Origin: an uncultured Lachnospiraceae bacterium
GTDB taxonomy: Bacteria > Bacillota > Clostridia > Lachnospirales > Lachnospiraceae
Reading direction: 5' to 3'
Assembly: GCA_947630875.1 (NCBI GenBank)
Contig: CANRJG010000013.1
Location: 1 to 49,098 of the forward strand
DNA length: 49,098 nucleotides
Positions 43,543-49,098 of the stretch are shown here, piece by piece. The position numbers and the translations under genes were made by a program. The number at the start of each line of letters is the position of its first letter. The stretch's first letter is position 1. A model generated the notes under the pieces. It did not search any database, was not told the origin of the DNA, and worked only from the letters and a program-made list of their open reading frames with translations.

Positions 43543-43575
43543 AAGCATTTCCCGGTCGAAATATGCGCTTTTTTG
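43543..43575 (+). terminator. Terminator of the AEC transporter gene
   Basis: Stem AAGC-ATTTC (43543-43551) with GAAAT-ATGC-GCTT (43558-43570, a four-base bulge), followed by six T's. Confidence 0.55.
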
Positions 43576-43588
43576 CGTCCCCTTAACC

Positions 43589-43617
43589 TTGAACGTCATA
43601 TAAGCGAATTGCATAAT
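43589..43617 (+). promoter_or_regulatory. Probable sigma-A promoter of spo0A
   Basis: TTGAAC (43589-43594) and CATAAT (43612-43617) with a 17-base spacer. A TTTTCGAAAA palindrome (43627-43636) just after it overlaps a 6-of-7 match to the 0A box (TGTCGAA), so autoregulation is possible. I see no convincing sigma-H promoter. Confidence 0.5.
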
Positions 43618-43694
43618 GTATTTAGTTTTTCGAAAAGACGACATCGGTTAAGAAAGATTTTTGGAGAACTGAATTAGAAATCTGGAGGGACGAG

Positions 43695-44498
43695 ATGGAG
43701 AAGCTTACGATTGGAATTGCAGACGATAACGAACAGACCCTGAAAGCACTGAGCGATATGATAAAAAATGAACAGGATATGAATCTGATCGGTACGGCCA
43801 TCAACGGGGAAGATGCATATAAAATGATTATGCAGAAAAAGCCGGATGTGATGCTTCTTGATCTGGTTATGCCCAAAATGGACGCTTTGAGCGTGATGGA
43901 CAAGGTTCGTGCGGAGAACGGTACGGAAAGAAATGTCCCCGCTTTTATTATACTTTCCGCTATCGGACAGGAATCCGTCATTGAATCCGCCATGGATTTC
44001 GGCGCGCGGTATTATCTGATGAAGCCCTTTGACCGGGATACGGTTTTAAGCCGGATCCGTTACATCAGAAAACCGGGCGGCAGTATTGGAAAGGTTCCGG
44101 CTTCCGGGAGCGGTCCGGCGCCGGTTTCCGGTTACAATCTGGAACTGGAAGTGACGGACATCATCCATGAAATCGGCGTGCCTGCCCACATCAAAGGGTA
44201 TCAGTATCTGCGGGATGCAATTATCATGTCGGTCAACGATATCGAGATGCTCGGCTCCATCACCAAGATTTTATATCCCACCATTGCAAAGAAATATCAG
44301 ACCACGCCGTCACGGGTGGAACGGGCCATCCGTCATGCCATTGAGGTGGCGTGGAGCCGCGGTAAAATGGATACCATCGACGCGCTGTTCGGCTATACCA
44401 TCAACAACGGCAAAGGAAAACCCACCAATTCGGAGTTTGTGGCGCTGATTGCCGATAAAATCCGGCTGGAACATCAGATTCAGAACGGAAGAAAATAG
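43695..44498 (+). CDS. spo0A: Stage 0 sporulation response regulator Spo0A
   Basis: Master regulator of entry into sporulation. 267 aa. Receiver domain with acidic pocket Asp10-Asp11, phosphoacceptor Asp56 (MLLDLVMP) and Lys in LMKPF; a short linker; then the Spo0A DNA-binding domain with [18 protein letters not shown] and the recognition region [34 protein letters not shown] lies before the ATG. It is apparently monocistronic, with a terminator after it. The full set of residues says the product is functional. Confidence 0.97.
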   Translation: MEKLTIGIADDNEQTLKALSDMIKNEQDMNLIGTAINGEDAYKMIMQKKPDVMLLDLVMPKMDALSVMDKVRAENGTERNVPAFIILSAIGQESVIESAMDFGARYYLMKPFDRDTVLSRIRYIRKPGGSIGKVPASGSGPAPVSGYNLELEVTDIIHEIGVPAHIKGYQYLRDAIIMSVNDIEMLGSITKILYPTIAKKYQTTPSRVERAIRHAIEVAWSRGKMDTIDALFGYTINNGKGKPTNSEFVALIADKIRLEHQIQNGRK

Positions 44499-44519
44499 AT
44501 ATTCCTTAAGAAATACATA

Positions 44520-44577
44520 CGCCGCTCTGCAGGCCTCGGCCATCCGAAACGGGCAGGAAGCAGAGCGGTGTTCTTTT
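44520..44577 (+). terminator. Terminator of spo0A
   Basis: A 9-bp stem CCGCTCTGC (44522-44530) with GCAGAGCGG (44560-44568) and a long loop, followed by a T-rich tail. Confidence 0.65.
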
Positions 44578-44584
44578 GGTTTAA

Positions 44585-44617
44585 TTGTAAACTTAATTTT
44601 GAAAAATAAGTTTACAA
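44585..44617 (+). promoter_or_regulatory. BirA operator
   Basis: Half-sites TTGTAAACT (44585-44593) and AGTTTACAA (44609-44617), perfect inverted copies 15 bases apart, as in biotin operators known from E. coli and Firmicutes. The outer bases extend the symmetry (TTAA at the left, TTAA at the right). It overlaps the -35 box of birA-bioY. Confidence 0.9.
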
Positions 44618-44639
44618 TTAAAAATGCTTGTGGTACAAT
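44611..44639 (+). promoter_or_regulatory. Promoter of birA-bioY
   Basis: TTTACA (44611-44616), inside the right half of the BirA operator, and TACAAT (44634-44639) with a 17-base spacer and extended -10 TG. Bound BirA would block RNA polymerase. Confidence 0.8.
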
Positions 44640-44660
44640 GGCAAAAACAGGAGGGCGGAC

Positions 44661-45674
44661 ATGGATAAAGCAAAGACGCTGCTGGGACTGCTGGAAACCC
44701 GCGGGGATTTTGTGTCCGGCAGCGAACTGGCAGACCGGCTGGGGGTGACCAGAGCATCGGTCTGGAAATACACGAAAACGCTGCAGCAGGAGGGATATGA
44801 CATTGAAGCGGTGACCAACCGGGGCTACCGGCTTTCCGCGGCAAGCGACGTCATTACGGAAGCAGAGGTTCGCAAAGGTCTTGGAGCGTTGTCCGGCCGG
44901 TTTTCCATCGAAGTGCGGGAAAGCTGCGCTTCTACCAATCTGGTCTTAAAGGAGCGGGCGGCGCAGCTGCCGGAATGGCATACGGTCATTGCCGGGACAC
45001 AGACGGCTGGCCGGGGAAGGCTGGGACGGTCCTTTCATTCTCCGGAAGGCACGGGGCTGTATATGAGTACGCTGCTGCACCCGGGACTTTCGGCGGCGGA
45101 TACGACGATGGTCACCACTGCGGCGGCAGTGGCCGTATGCCGGGCCGTGGAAACCCTTGCGCCGGTACAGCCGGAAATCAAGTGGGTCAACGACGTGCTG
45201 ATCGGCGGCAAAAAAATCTGCGGCATTCTCACGGAAGCCAATTTTGATATGGAATCAGGCACCATCGATTCGGTAGTGCTGGGCATCGGCATCAACGTTA
45301 CGGAACCGAAGCAGGGGTTTCCGGAGGAAATCAAAGAGATTGCAGGCGCCGTATTTCCACAGCCTCTGCACAATATGCGCAGCCGGATGGCAGCCGCGGT
45401 ACTGCGGGCGTTTTATCAGATTTACCGGGCATTTCCGGATAAAAGCTATGTGGCGGAATACCGGCGGCGCAGTATGCTGCCGGGCAGGCAGGTATCGGTG
45501 CTGTTCCGTGACGGCGCAAAAGCAGCGGTGGCGCAGGAAGTCGATGACGACTGCCGGCTGGTGGTGCGTTACGAAGACGGCAGCTGTGAAAAACTTTCCG
45601 CCGGAGAAGTCAGCATCCGGCCGGAGAAAATTTTGAATGAAAAAACAGGAGAGCATCATGCAGAAAACAAGTGA
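44661..45674 (+). CDS. birA: Bifunctional biotin ligase / biotin operon repressor
   Basis: Attaches biotin to carboxylases and, when loaded with biotinyl-AMP, represses biotin genes. 337 aa from ATG 44661, which follows AGGAGGG; the frame to 44628 has no ribosome site. The N-terminal winged helix (SGSELADRLGVTRASVWKYTKTLQQEGYDIEAVTNRGYRL) shows it is the regulatory type. The catalytic domain has AGTQTAGRGRLGRSF for the adenylate loop, IKWVNDVLIGGKKICGIL, and a small C-terminal SH3-like domain. Located behind its own operator, so autoregulated. bioY overlaps its 3' end by 17 bases. Confidence 0.95.
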   Translation: MDKAKTLLGLLETRGDFVSGSELADRLGVTRASVWKYTKTLQQEGYDIEAVTNRGYRLSAASDVITEAEVRKGLGALSGRFSIEVRESCASTNLVLKERAAQLPEWHTVIAGTQTAGRGRLGRSFHSPEGTGLYMSTLLHPGLSAADTTMVTTAAAVAVCRAVETLAPVQPEIKWVNDVLIGGKKICGILTEANFDMESGTIDSVVLGIGINVTEPKQGFPEEIKEIAGAVFPQPLHNMRSRMAAAVLRAFYQIYRAFPDKSYVAEYRRRSMLPGRQVSVLFRDGAKAAVAQEVDDDCRLVVRYEDGSCEKLSAGEVSIRPEKILNEKTGEHHAENK

Positions 45675-46239
45675 GAATAAAATACATTTACGAACCGTGG
45701 AAATGGCGTATATCGCCATGGCAGCCATCATCATTGCGGTTTGTTCCTGGATCAGCATTCCTACGGTGATTCCCTTTACACTGCAGACCTTTGCCGTTTT
45801 TTGCGTATTGTCCATTCTGGGCGGAAAATGCGGTACCCTTGCGGTGACCCTGTATCTGCTCATCGGACTGGCGGGGGTGCCCGTATTTGCGGGCATGAAA
45901 GGCGGCATCGGCGTTTTGCTTGGCAATACCGGGGGATATGTGGTAGGATTTATATGGATGGGGCTGATCTACTGGCTGGCCGTGAAATGCTTCGGGAAAA
46001 AACTCCGGGTAGAAATCATAGCGCTTCTGATTGGCCTGTTTGTATTGTATGCCTTCGGAACAGCCTGGTTTATGCTGGTCTATACGAAAAACACCGGCGC
46101 GGTGGGTCTTGGCGCGGCCCTGTCTTGGTGCGTTTTCCCGTTTATCATTCCGGATCTGCTGAAGCTGGGACTGGCGCTGTTTGTGGCCCGTCGGGTGCGC
46201 CGTTTTCTTCCGGGCGGCATAAACGGCTTTTATGTTTAA
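45658..46239 (+). CDS. bioY: Biotin transporter BioY (ECF S component)
   Basis: A 193-residue substrate-binding membrane subunit for biotin uptake. ATG 45658 has CAGGAG six bases upstream; a longer frame to 45637 is less likely. Six helices with the BioY blocks IPFTLQTFAVFCVLSILGGK, GLAGVPVFAG and GGIGVLLGNTGGYVVGFIW. The energising EcfA/EcfT units are not next to it, so it may use a shared module or act alone. Together with birA it forms a biotin-scavenging, biotin-sensing operon. Confidence 0.93.
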   Translation: MQKTSENKIHLRTVEMAYIAMAAIIIAVCSWISIPTVIPFTLQTFAVFCVLSILGGKCGTLAVTLYLLIGLAGVPVFAGMKGGIGVLLGNTGGYVVGFIWMGLIYWLAVKCFGKKLRVEIIALLIGLFVLYAFGTAWFMLVYTKNTGAVGLGAALSWCVFPFIIPDLLKLGLALFVARRVRRFLPGGINGFYV

Positions 46240-46255
46240 ATAAGGAGTCAGACTT

Positions 46256-46474
46256 ATGTTTCAGAAGAAAAAGAAAATCATCAAATGCAGTTACGATCAG
46301 GAACATCTGACGCCGGTGATCCGCTGCAGCATCTGCAATGGCGAACAGGTGGCGGGATTTAAGGACATCCGCAGCGGAAAATTTCAGGACGTTATGCTGA
46401 TCCGCAGTGAAAAGGACCTGCAGGAATTCAAGGACCGATATGATTTGTCCGGAAATATTCCGAAAGAATATTGA
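46256..46474 (+). CDS. Small conserved-looking Cys-containing protein
   Basis: A 72-residue basic protein of unknown function, beginning FQKKKKIIKCSYD and containing CSICNGEQVAGFKD, with three cysteines of which two form a CxxC, then a charged helix (EKDLQEFKDRYDLS). No signal or membrane segment. GGAGT lies before the ATG and bioY ends 16 bases upstream, so it may be in the bioY transcript. The cysteines could hold zinc. Its stop codon overlaps the -35 box of tRNA-Trp. Confidence 0.65.
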   Translation: MFQKKKKIIKCSYDQEHLTPVIRCSICNGEQVAGFKDIRSGKFQDVMLIRSEKDLQEFKDRYDLSGNIPKEY

Positions 46475-46500
46475 CATCAGGCATAAAAATATGATATAAG
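46471..46500 (+). promoter_or_regulatory. Promoter of tRNA-Trp
   Basis: Perfect TTGACA (46471-46476) and TATAAG (46495-46500), 18 bases apart. The -35 box overlaps the stop codon of the preceding small gene. Confidence 0.68.
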
Positions 46501-46525
46501 TAACTAGTGTCCTGTCGGGCAGCAC

Positions 46526-46596
46526 AGGGGAATAGTACAGCGGTAGTGCGGCGGTCTCCAAAACCGTAAACGGGGGTTCGATCCCCTCTTCCCCTG
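46526..46596 (+). tRNA. tRNA-Trp (anticodon CCA)
   Basis: Acceptor AGGGGAA with TTCCCCT, anticodon stem GCGGT/ACCGT around the loop CTCCAAA with CCA, T-arm GGGG TTCGAT CCCC. Discriminator G, as expected for tRNA-Trp; CCA is not encoded. Confidence 0.95.
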
Positions 46597-46628
46597 CTCT
46601 ATTGACTCTATTTTTATCACCCCCTCAC

Positions 46629-46658
46629 AGCCAGCCGTTTTAAGCGGCTGGCTTTTCC
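46629..46658 (+). terminator. Terminator of tRNA-Trp
   Basis: A 9-bp stem AGCCAGCCG (46629-46637) with CGGCTGGCT (46645-46653) followed by T's. Confidence 0.88.
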
Positions 46659-46704
46659 CATTCCTGTGTTTTTTATTCCTATCATTTTTATCGGAAAAGA
46701 ATTC

Positions 46705-46733
46705 TTGTATTGTTCTGTGAAGTGTGATAGTAT
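46705..46733 (+). promoter_or_regulatory. Promoter of the CMD-like gene
   Basis: TTGTAT (46705-46710) and TAGTAT (46728-46733), 17 bases apart, with an extended -10 TG. Confidence 0.6.
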
Positions 46734-46778
46734 CATTCATAATTAAAAATCCGATACGACAGGCAGGAGGTATGCGTC

Positions 46779-47267
46779 ATGGCTTGGATCAATCCCATTA
46801 CTTACGAGAAAGCATCAGACAGTGTCAAAGCATTTCTGGATAAAAACGGCAAGGATACGCTGCATTCCAAAAAGGCGGCCACTTTGTTAAACAATATGGT
46901 GGTTTATGATTCCGTGGAAATGAACGGCTGGCGGATGGACGCGGAGCTGCAGCGCCTTTTAAGCAAGCGGCTGGGGGACCTGCTGGAATATGTCATTTCC
47001 AGTGAAAATCATTCCCGGATCTGCACCGCCTATTTCAGGAAGTGCCTGGAGGAACAGGGGATCGATTTCGAAACCACTGCGTTCAATACACAGGAAAAGC
47101 TGATTATCGAGTACGGGCAGGCCATTGCAAGAGATTTTCACAATATCCCGGAAGACTTAAAGCAGCGTATGAAGGAAGCGTTTACGGAAGAACAGATCGT
47201 CGTAATCACCGGTATGGCCGTGGTGATTACCGCGGATAATTATTTTGAAACCATTATGGACTTGTAA
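46779..47267 (+). CDS. Carboxymuconolactone decarboxylase / AhpD-like protein
   Basis: A 162-residue helical protein that resembles CMD/AhpD-fold proteins in its C-terminal part (NTQEKLIIEYGQAIARDFHNIP, FTEEQIVVITGMAVVITADNYFETI). The usual redox motif ExxxxxCxxCxxxH is not intact: the region reads SSENHSRICTAYFRKC, with one Cys in place and Tyr where the second CxxC Cys should be. A peroxidase or thiol-redox role is therefore doubtful. AGGAGG precedes the ATG, and it has its own promoter. The importer genes follow after 20 bases and may be co-transcribed. Confidence 0.6.
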   Translation: MAWINPITYEKASDSVKAFLDKNGKDTLHSKKAATLLNNMVVYDSVEMNGWRMDAELQRLLSKRLGDLLEYVISSENHSRICTAYFRKCLEEQGIDFETTAFNTQEKLIIEYGQAIARDFHNIPEDLKQRMKEAFTEEQIVVITGMAVVITADNYFETIMDL

Positions 47268-47287
47268 TTTCAGAAAGGACGCGAAAA

Positions 47288-48142
47288 ATGAAAATTCGAA
47301 AAGTAAGATTTCTGCTGGGCCTGCTGCTGGGGCTGTCTTTGCTTGCAGGTTTACTGGCAGGCTGCGGCAGGCAGGAAGAAACCACGACTGCGGACAAAGA
47401 CGCCCAGACGGCGGAGGAAGATCATTCCTTAGAAGACGTGCAAAAGGCAGGAAAACTGGTGGTGGGCGTGGAAGGTACCTATCCGCCCTTTACCTACCAT
47501 GACGATGCCGGCGATCTGGTGGGTTTTGATATCGAGGTAGCAAAGGCCGTAGCGGAAAAGCTGGGCGTGGAAGCGGAATTTGTCGAGTCCGGCTGGGATT
47601 CGCTGCTGGCCGGGGTGGACAGCGGAAGGCTGGATACGGTCATCAACGAGGTGGGTATCTCCGAGGAACGAGAAGAAAAATATGATTTTTCGAATCCCTA
47701 CTTCTACATACAGTCGCAGGTTGTGGTGAAGAGCGACAATGATTCCATTCATTCGGAAGAAGATCTGGACGGCAAAAAGGTGGCCACCAATGTCACCAAC
47801 ATCCATGTACCCTGGTATGAATCGAAAGGCGCGGAAGTGGTCTCCATCGATACCAGCGGGGAAGCGGCGGATATGCTGCTTTCGGATCGTGTAGACTTTA
47901 TCAGCTTTAATACGGTGATTCTGGCGGATTATCTGAAAGAGCATCCGGAGGCGCCCATGAAAGTGGCCTTTGCGGTGCCGGATTCGGAGGAGCAGATCGC
48001 CATTCCCGTCAGAAAAGGGGAAACGGCCCTTTTGGACGCCATCAATCAGGCCCTGAAAGAACTGCGGGATGACGGTACGCTGGCAGGCATTTCCGACAGT
48101 TATTTTTCTCATGACTACACCAAATCCGCAGCAGAAGAATAA
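47288..48142 (+). CDS. Amino-acid ABC transporter substrate-binding lipoprotein
   Basis: A 284-residue lipoprotein with signal LLGLLLGLSLLAGLLAGC. It has the solute-binding family 3 fold: KLVVGVEGTYPPFTYHDDAG, GFDIEVAKAVAEKLGVEAEFVESGWDSLLAGVDSGRLDTVIN and SEEREEKYDFSNPYF. Acidic linker after the lipobox. The pattern is that of polar amino acid or cystine receptors (TcyA/FliY type), without certainty. Permease follows after nine bases. Confidence 0.93.
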   Translation: MKIRKVRFLLGLLLGLSLLAGLLAGCGRQEETTTADKDAQTAEEDHSLEDVQKAGKLVVGVEGTYPPFTYHDDAGDLVGFDIEVAKAVAEKLGVEAEFVESGWDSLLAGVDSGRLDTVINEVGISEEREEKYDFSNPYFYIQSQVVVKSDNDSIHSEEDLDGKKVATNVTNIHVPWYESKGAEVVSIDTSGEAADMLLSDRVDFISFNTVILADYLKEHPEAPMKVAFAVPDSEEQIAIPVRKGETALLDAINQALKELRDDGTLAGISDSYFSHDYTKSAAEE

Positions 48143-48151
48143 TCATAGACT

Positions 48152-48844
48152 ATGAGTGAACGATTACTGGATATTTTAGTATCTTCCATTTATAAAATCC
48201 TGATTCCCTGCCTGAAAATGACAATTCCGCTGACGCTGATTGTCTTTGCCATCAGTCTGGTGCTGGCTTTTCTGCTGGCCATGGTGCAGATTTTAAATAT
48301 CCGGGGACTGAAGCAGTTTGCCCGGATTTATATCTGGATTTTCCGCGGAACCCCGCTGCTGGTGCAGCTTTACATCATTTTCTTCGGGCTGCCGTCTCTG
48401 GGGATCGTAATGGATGCGTTTCCGTCCGCGGTCATTGCATTTTCCTTAAATCTGGCCGCGTATAATGCCGAGACCATTCGTTCGGCGATTCTTTCCGTAC
48501 CCCAGGGGCAGATCGAGGCCGGCTATATGGTGGGGCTCAGTCATCCGCAGATCATGCTGCACATCGTACTGCCCCAGGCCGCCCGGGTGGCCTTTCCGAC
48601 GCTGTTCAATTCCCTGATCAGCCTGACCAAGGATACCTCCCTGGCGTCCAGCATCACGGTGGTGGAACTGTTTAAAACGGCGCAGCAGATCGCGGCGAAG
48701 TATTTCGAGCCCTTTGCGCTGTACTGCGAGGCGGCGGTGTTTTATCTGATTATCTGTACGCTGCTGACCTGGCTGCAGTCCTGGCTGGAAAAGAAACTGG
48801 AATGGAAGCAGCCTTTGAAAAAAGGAAAGGAAAGTTATGCTTGA
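48152..48844 (+). CDS. Amino-acid ABC transporter permease
   Basis: A 230-residue HisM/GlnP-type permease with five helices; the N-terminal helix is [22 protein letters not shown], and the ATPase-contact loop is [29 protein letters not shown] (EAA-type). [18 protein letters not shown] is family-typical. No ribosome site of strength stands before ATG 48152, suggesting coupling to the receptor gene. The ATPase gene overlaps its last eight bases. Confidence 0.93.
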   Translation: MSERLLDILVSSIYKILIPCLKMTIPLTLIVFAISLVLAFLLAMVQILNIRGLKQFARIYIWIFRGTPLLVQLYIIFFGLPSLGIVMDAFPSAVIAFSLNLAAYNAETIRSAILSVPQGQIEAGYMVGLSHPQIMLHIVLPQAARVAFPTLFNSLISLTKDTSLASSITVVELFKTAQQIAAKYFEPFALYCEAAVFYLIICTLLTWLQSWLEKKLEWKQPLKKGKESYA

Positions 48845-48947
48845 GGTCAGAAATCTGTATAAGCGCTTCGGAGAAAATGAAGTGCTCAAAGGCATCGATC
48901 TCGACGTGTACAGCGGCGAATTGTTCGGCTTTATCGGACGAAACGGT
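48837..48947 (+). pseudogene. Truncated amino-acid ABC transporter ATPase (5' part only)
   Basis: ATG 48837, after AAAGGAAAGG, opens [19 protein letters not shown]... ending ...FGFIGRNG, the start of Walker A (GxxGxGKST). After codon 37 the sequence turns without frameshift into an unrelated, AT-rich frame. The true gene should continue AGKST for ~200 more residues. This is a break in the sequence, either assembly or real, so the importer lacks its ATPase in this window. Confidence 0.85.
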
Positions 48948-49098
48948 CTATTGATTACGGAAGAGTTCGGTTCTTATGTCTATTTAGGTGAAATTATTAC
49001 TGCAATGATAACTCCTTTTAATGAGGATTTAAGTGTTGACTTTAAAGGGCTGGAAAACTTAGTTAATCACTTAATAGAAACGGGCAGTGACGCTGTTT
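48948..49098 (+). CDS. dapA-like 5' fragment joined to the ATPase (window end)
   Basis: From 48948 the same frame reads [20 protein letters not shown] and then [20 protein letters not shown], which matches the N-terminus of 4-hydroxy-tetrahydrodipicolinate synthase ([11 protein letters not shown]-type strand, then the first helix up to TGSDAV). The codons are markedly AT-rich (TTA, ATA, ACT, GTT). There is no own start codon in this frame close to the usual one and no ribosome site. It ends at the window edge. It is likely from another part of the genome or another organism. Confidence 0.6.

Noticed and set aside
43554-43560. GGTCGAA as a 0A box upstream of spo0A
   Set aside because: It lies in the loop and stem of the terminator that follows the AEC gene, so its presence is explained otherwise.
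1-49098. CRISPR arrays, transposases, toxin-antitoxin pairs, rRNA genes
   Set aside because: Looked for short regular repeats, transposase motifs and small paired genes; none were convincing in the window.

Overview
The window reads as a single chromosomal stretch from a Gram-positive member of the Clostridia, most probably Lachnospiraceae. The evidence is a set of intact sporulation genes (spoIVB, spo0A, a SPOCS/DUF3794-LysM coat-type protein), lipoproteins with Firmicutes lipoboxes, strong AGGAGG ribosome sites, TTG starts, a DUF6062 protein, an Asp23/Gls24 protein beside nusB, and the order nusB-xseA-xseB-dxs-tlyA-nadK-argR-recN-spoIVB-(insert)-spo0A. Most genes look moderately GC-rich; the first ~1.1 kb (a tyrosine recombinase) and the last ~150 bases are clearly AT-richer. 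I assign no species.

Layout. 1-1.1 kb: lone tyrosine recombinase. 1.2-3.6 kb: HAD-IIA phosphatase, YbaK-type deacylase, ferritin-like four-helix protein, TspO. 3.7-7.5 kb (minus): heterodimeric multidrug-type ABC exporter behind a long structured leader. 7.7-10.8 kb (minus): DUF4358-like lipoprotein, MBOAT O-acyltransferase and DHHW protein, a cell-surface acylation cassette. 11.0-15.5 kb: secreted protein with eight GBS-Bsp-like repeats and a VanW domain, an SDR oxidoreductase, a VanZ-like membrane protein. 15.6-18.5 kb (mostly minus): FabF, tRNA-Gly(CCC), tRNA-Leu(TAG), GtrA, PlsC. 18.7-22.8 kb: SPOCS-LysM protein, ispE, a probable spoIIR remnant, murI, an unknown membrane-anchored protein. 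22.9-31.7 kb: cardiolipin synthase, an exported trigger-factor-like prolyl isomerase, asnS, a small lipoprotein, ftsH, L-fucose isomerase. 31.7-41.2 kb: dihydrofolate reductase, DUF6062, then the long housekeeping operon. 41.3-44.5 kb: spoIVB, AEC transporter, spo0A. 44.6-46.5 kb: birA-bioY under a clear BirA operator, a small Cys-containing protein, tRNA-Trp. 46.8 kb to the end: a CMD/AhpD-like protein and an amino-acid ABC importer.

Functional themes. Envelope building recurs (murI, plsC, cls, MBOAT/DHHW, VanW, VanZ, GtrA, TspO, exported foldase, FtsH). Isoprenoid synthesis uses the MEP route (ispE, dxs). Biotin is apparently imported and sensed through BirA. Sporulation control genes are present, but the piece between ispE and murI looks like a gutted spoIIR, so sporulation competence is doubtful.

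Strongest oddities: (i) at 48947 the importer ATPase is cut inside its Walker A motif and runs in frame into AT-rich dapA-like sequence, which looks like a contig chimera or a recent rearrangement; (ii) a ~200-nt leader upstream of the ABC exporter holds nested inverted repeats and a 57-codon open frame; (iii) the spoIIR remnant; (iv) an 89-bp-spaced duplication of the RBS plus start of a lipoprotein gene; (v) a BirA operator that overlaps the birA promoter. I found no CRISPR array, rRNA, insertion-sequence transposase or phage module.
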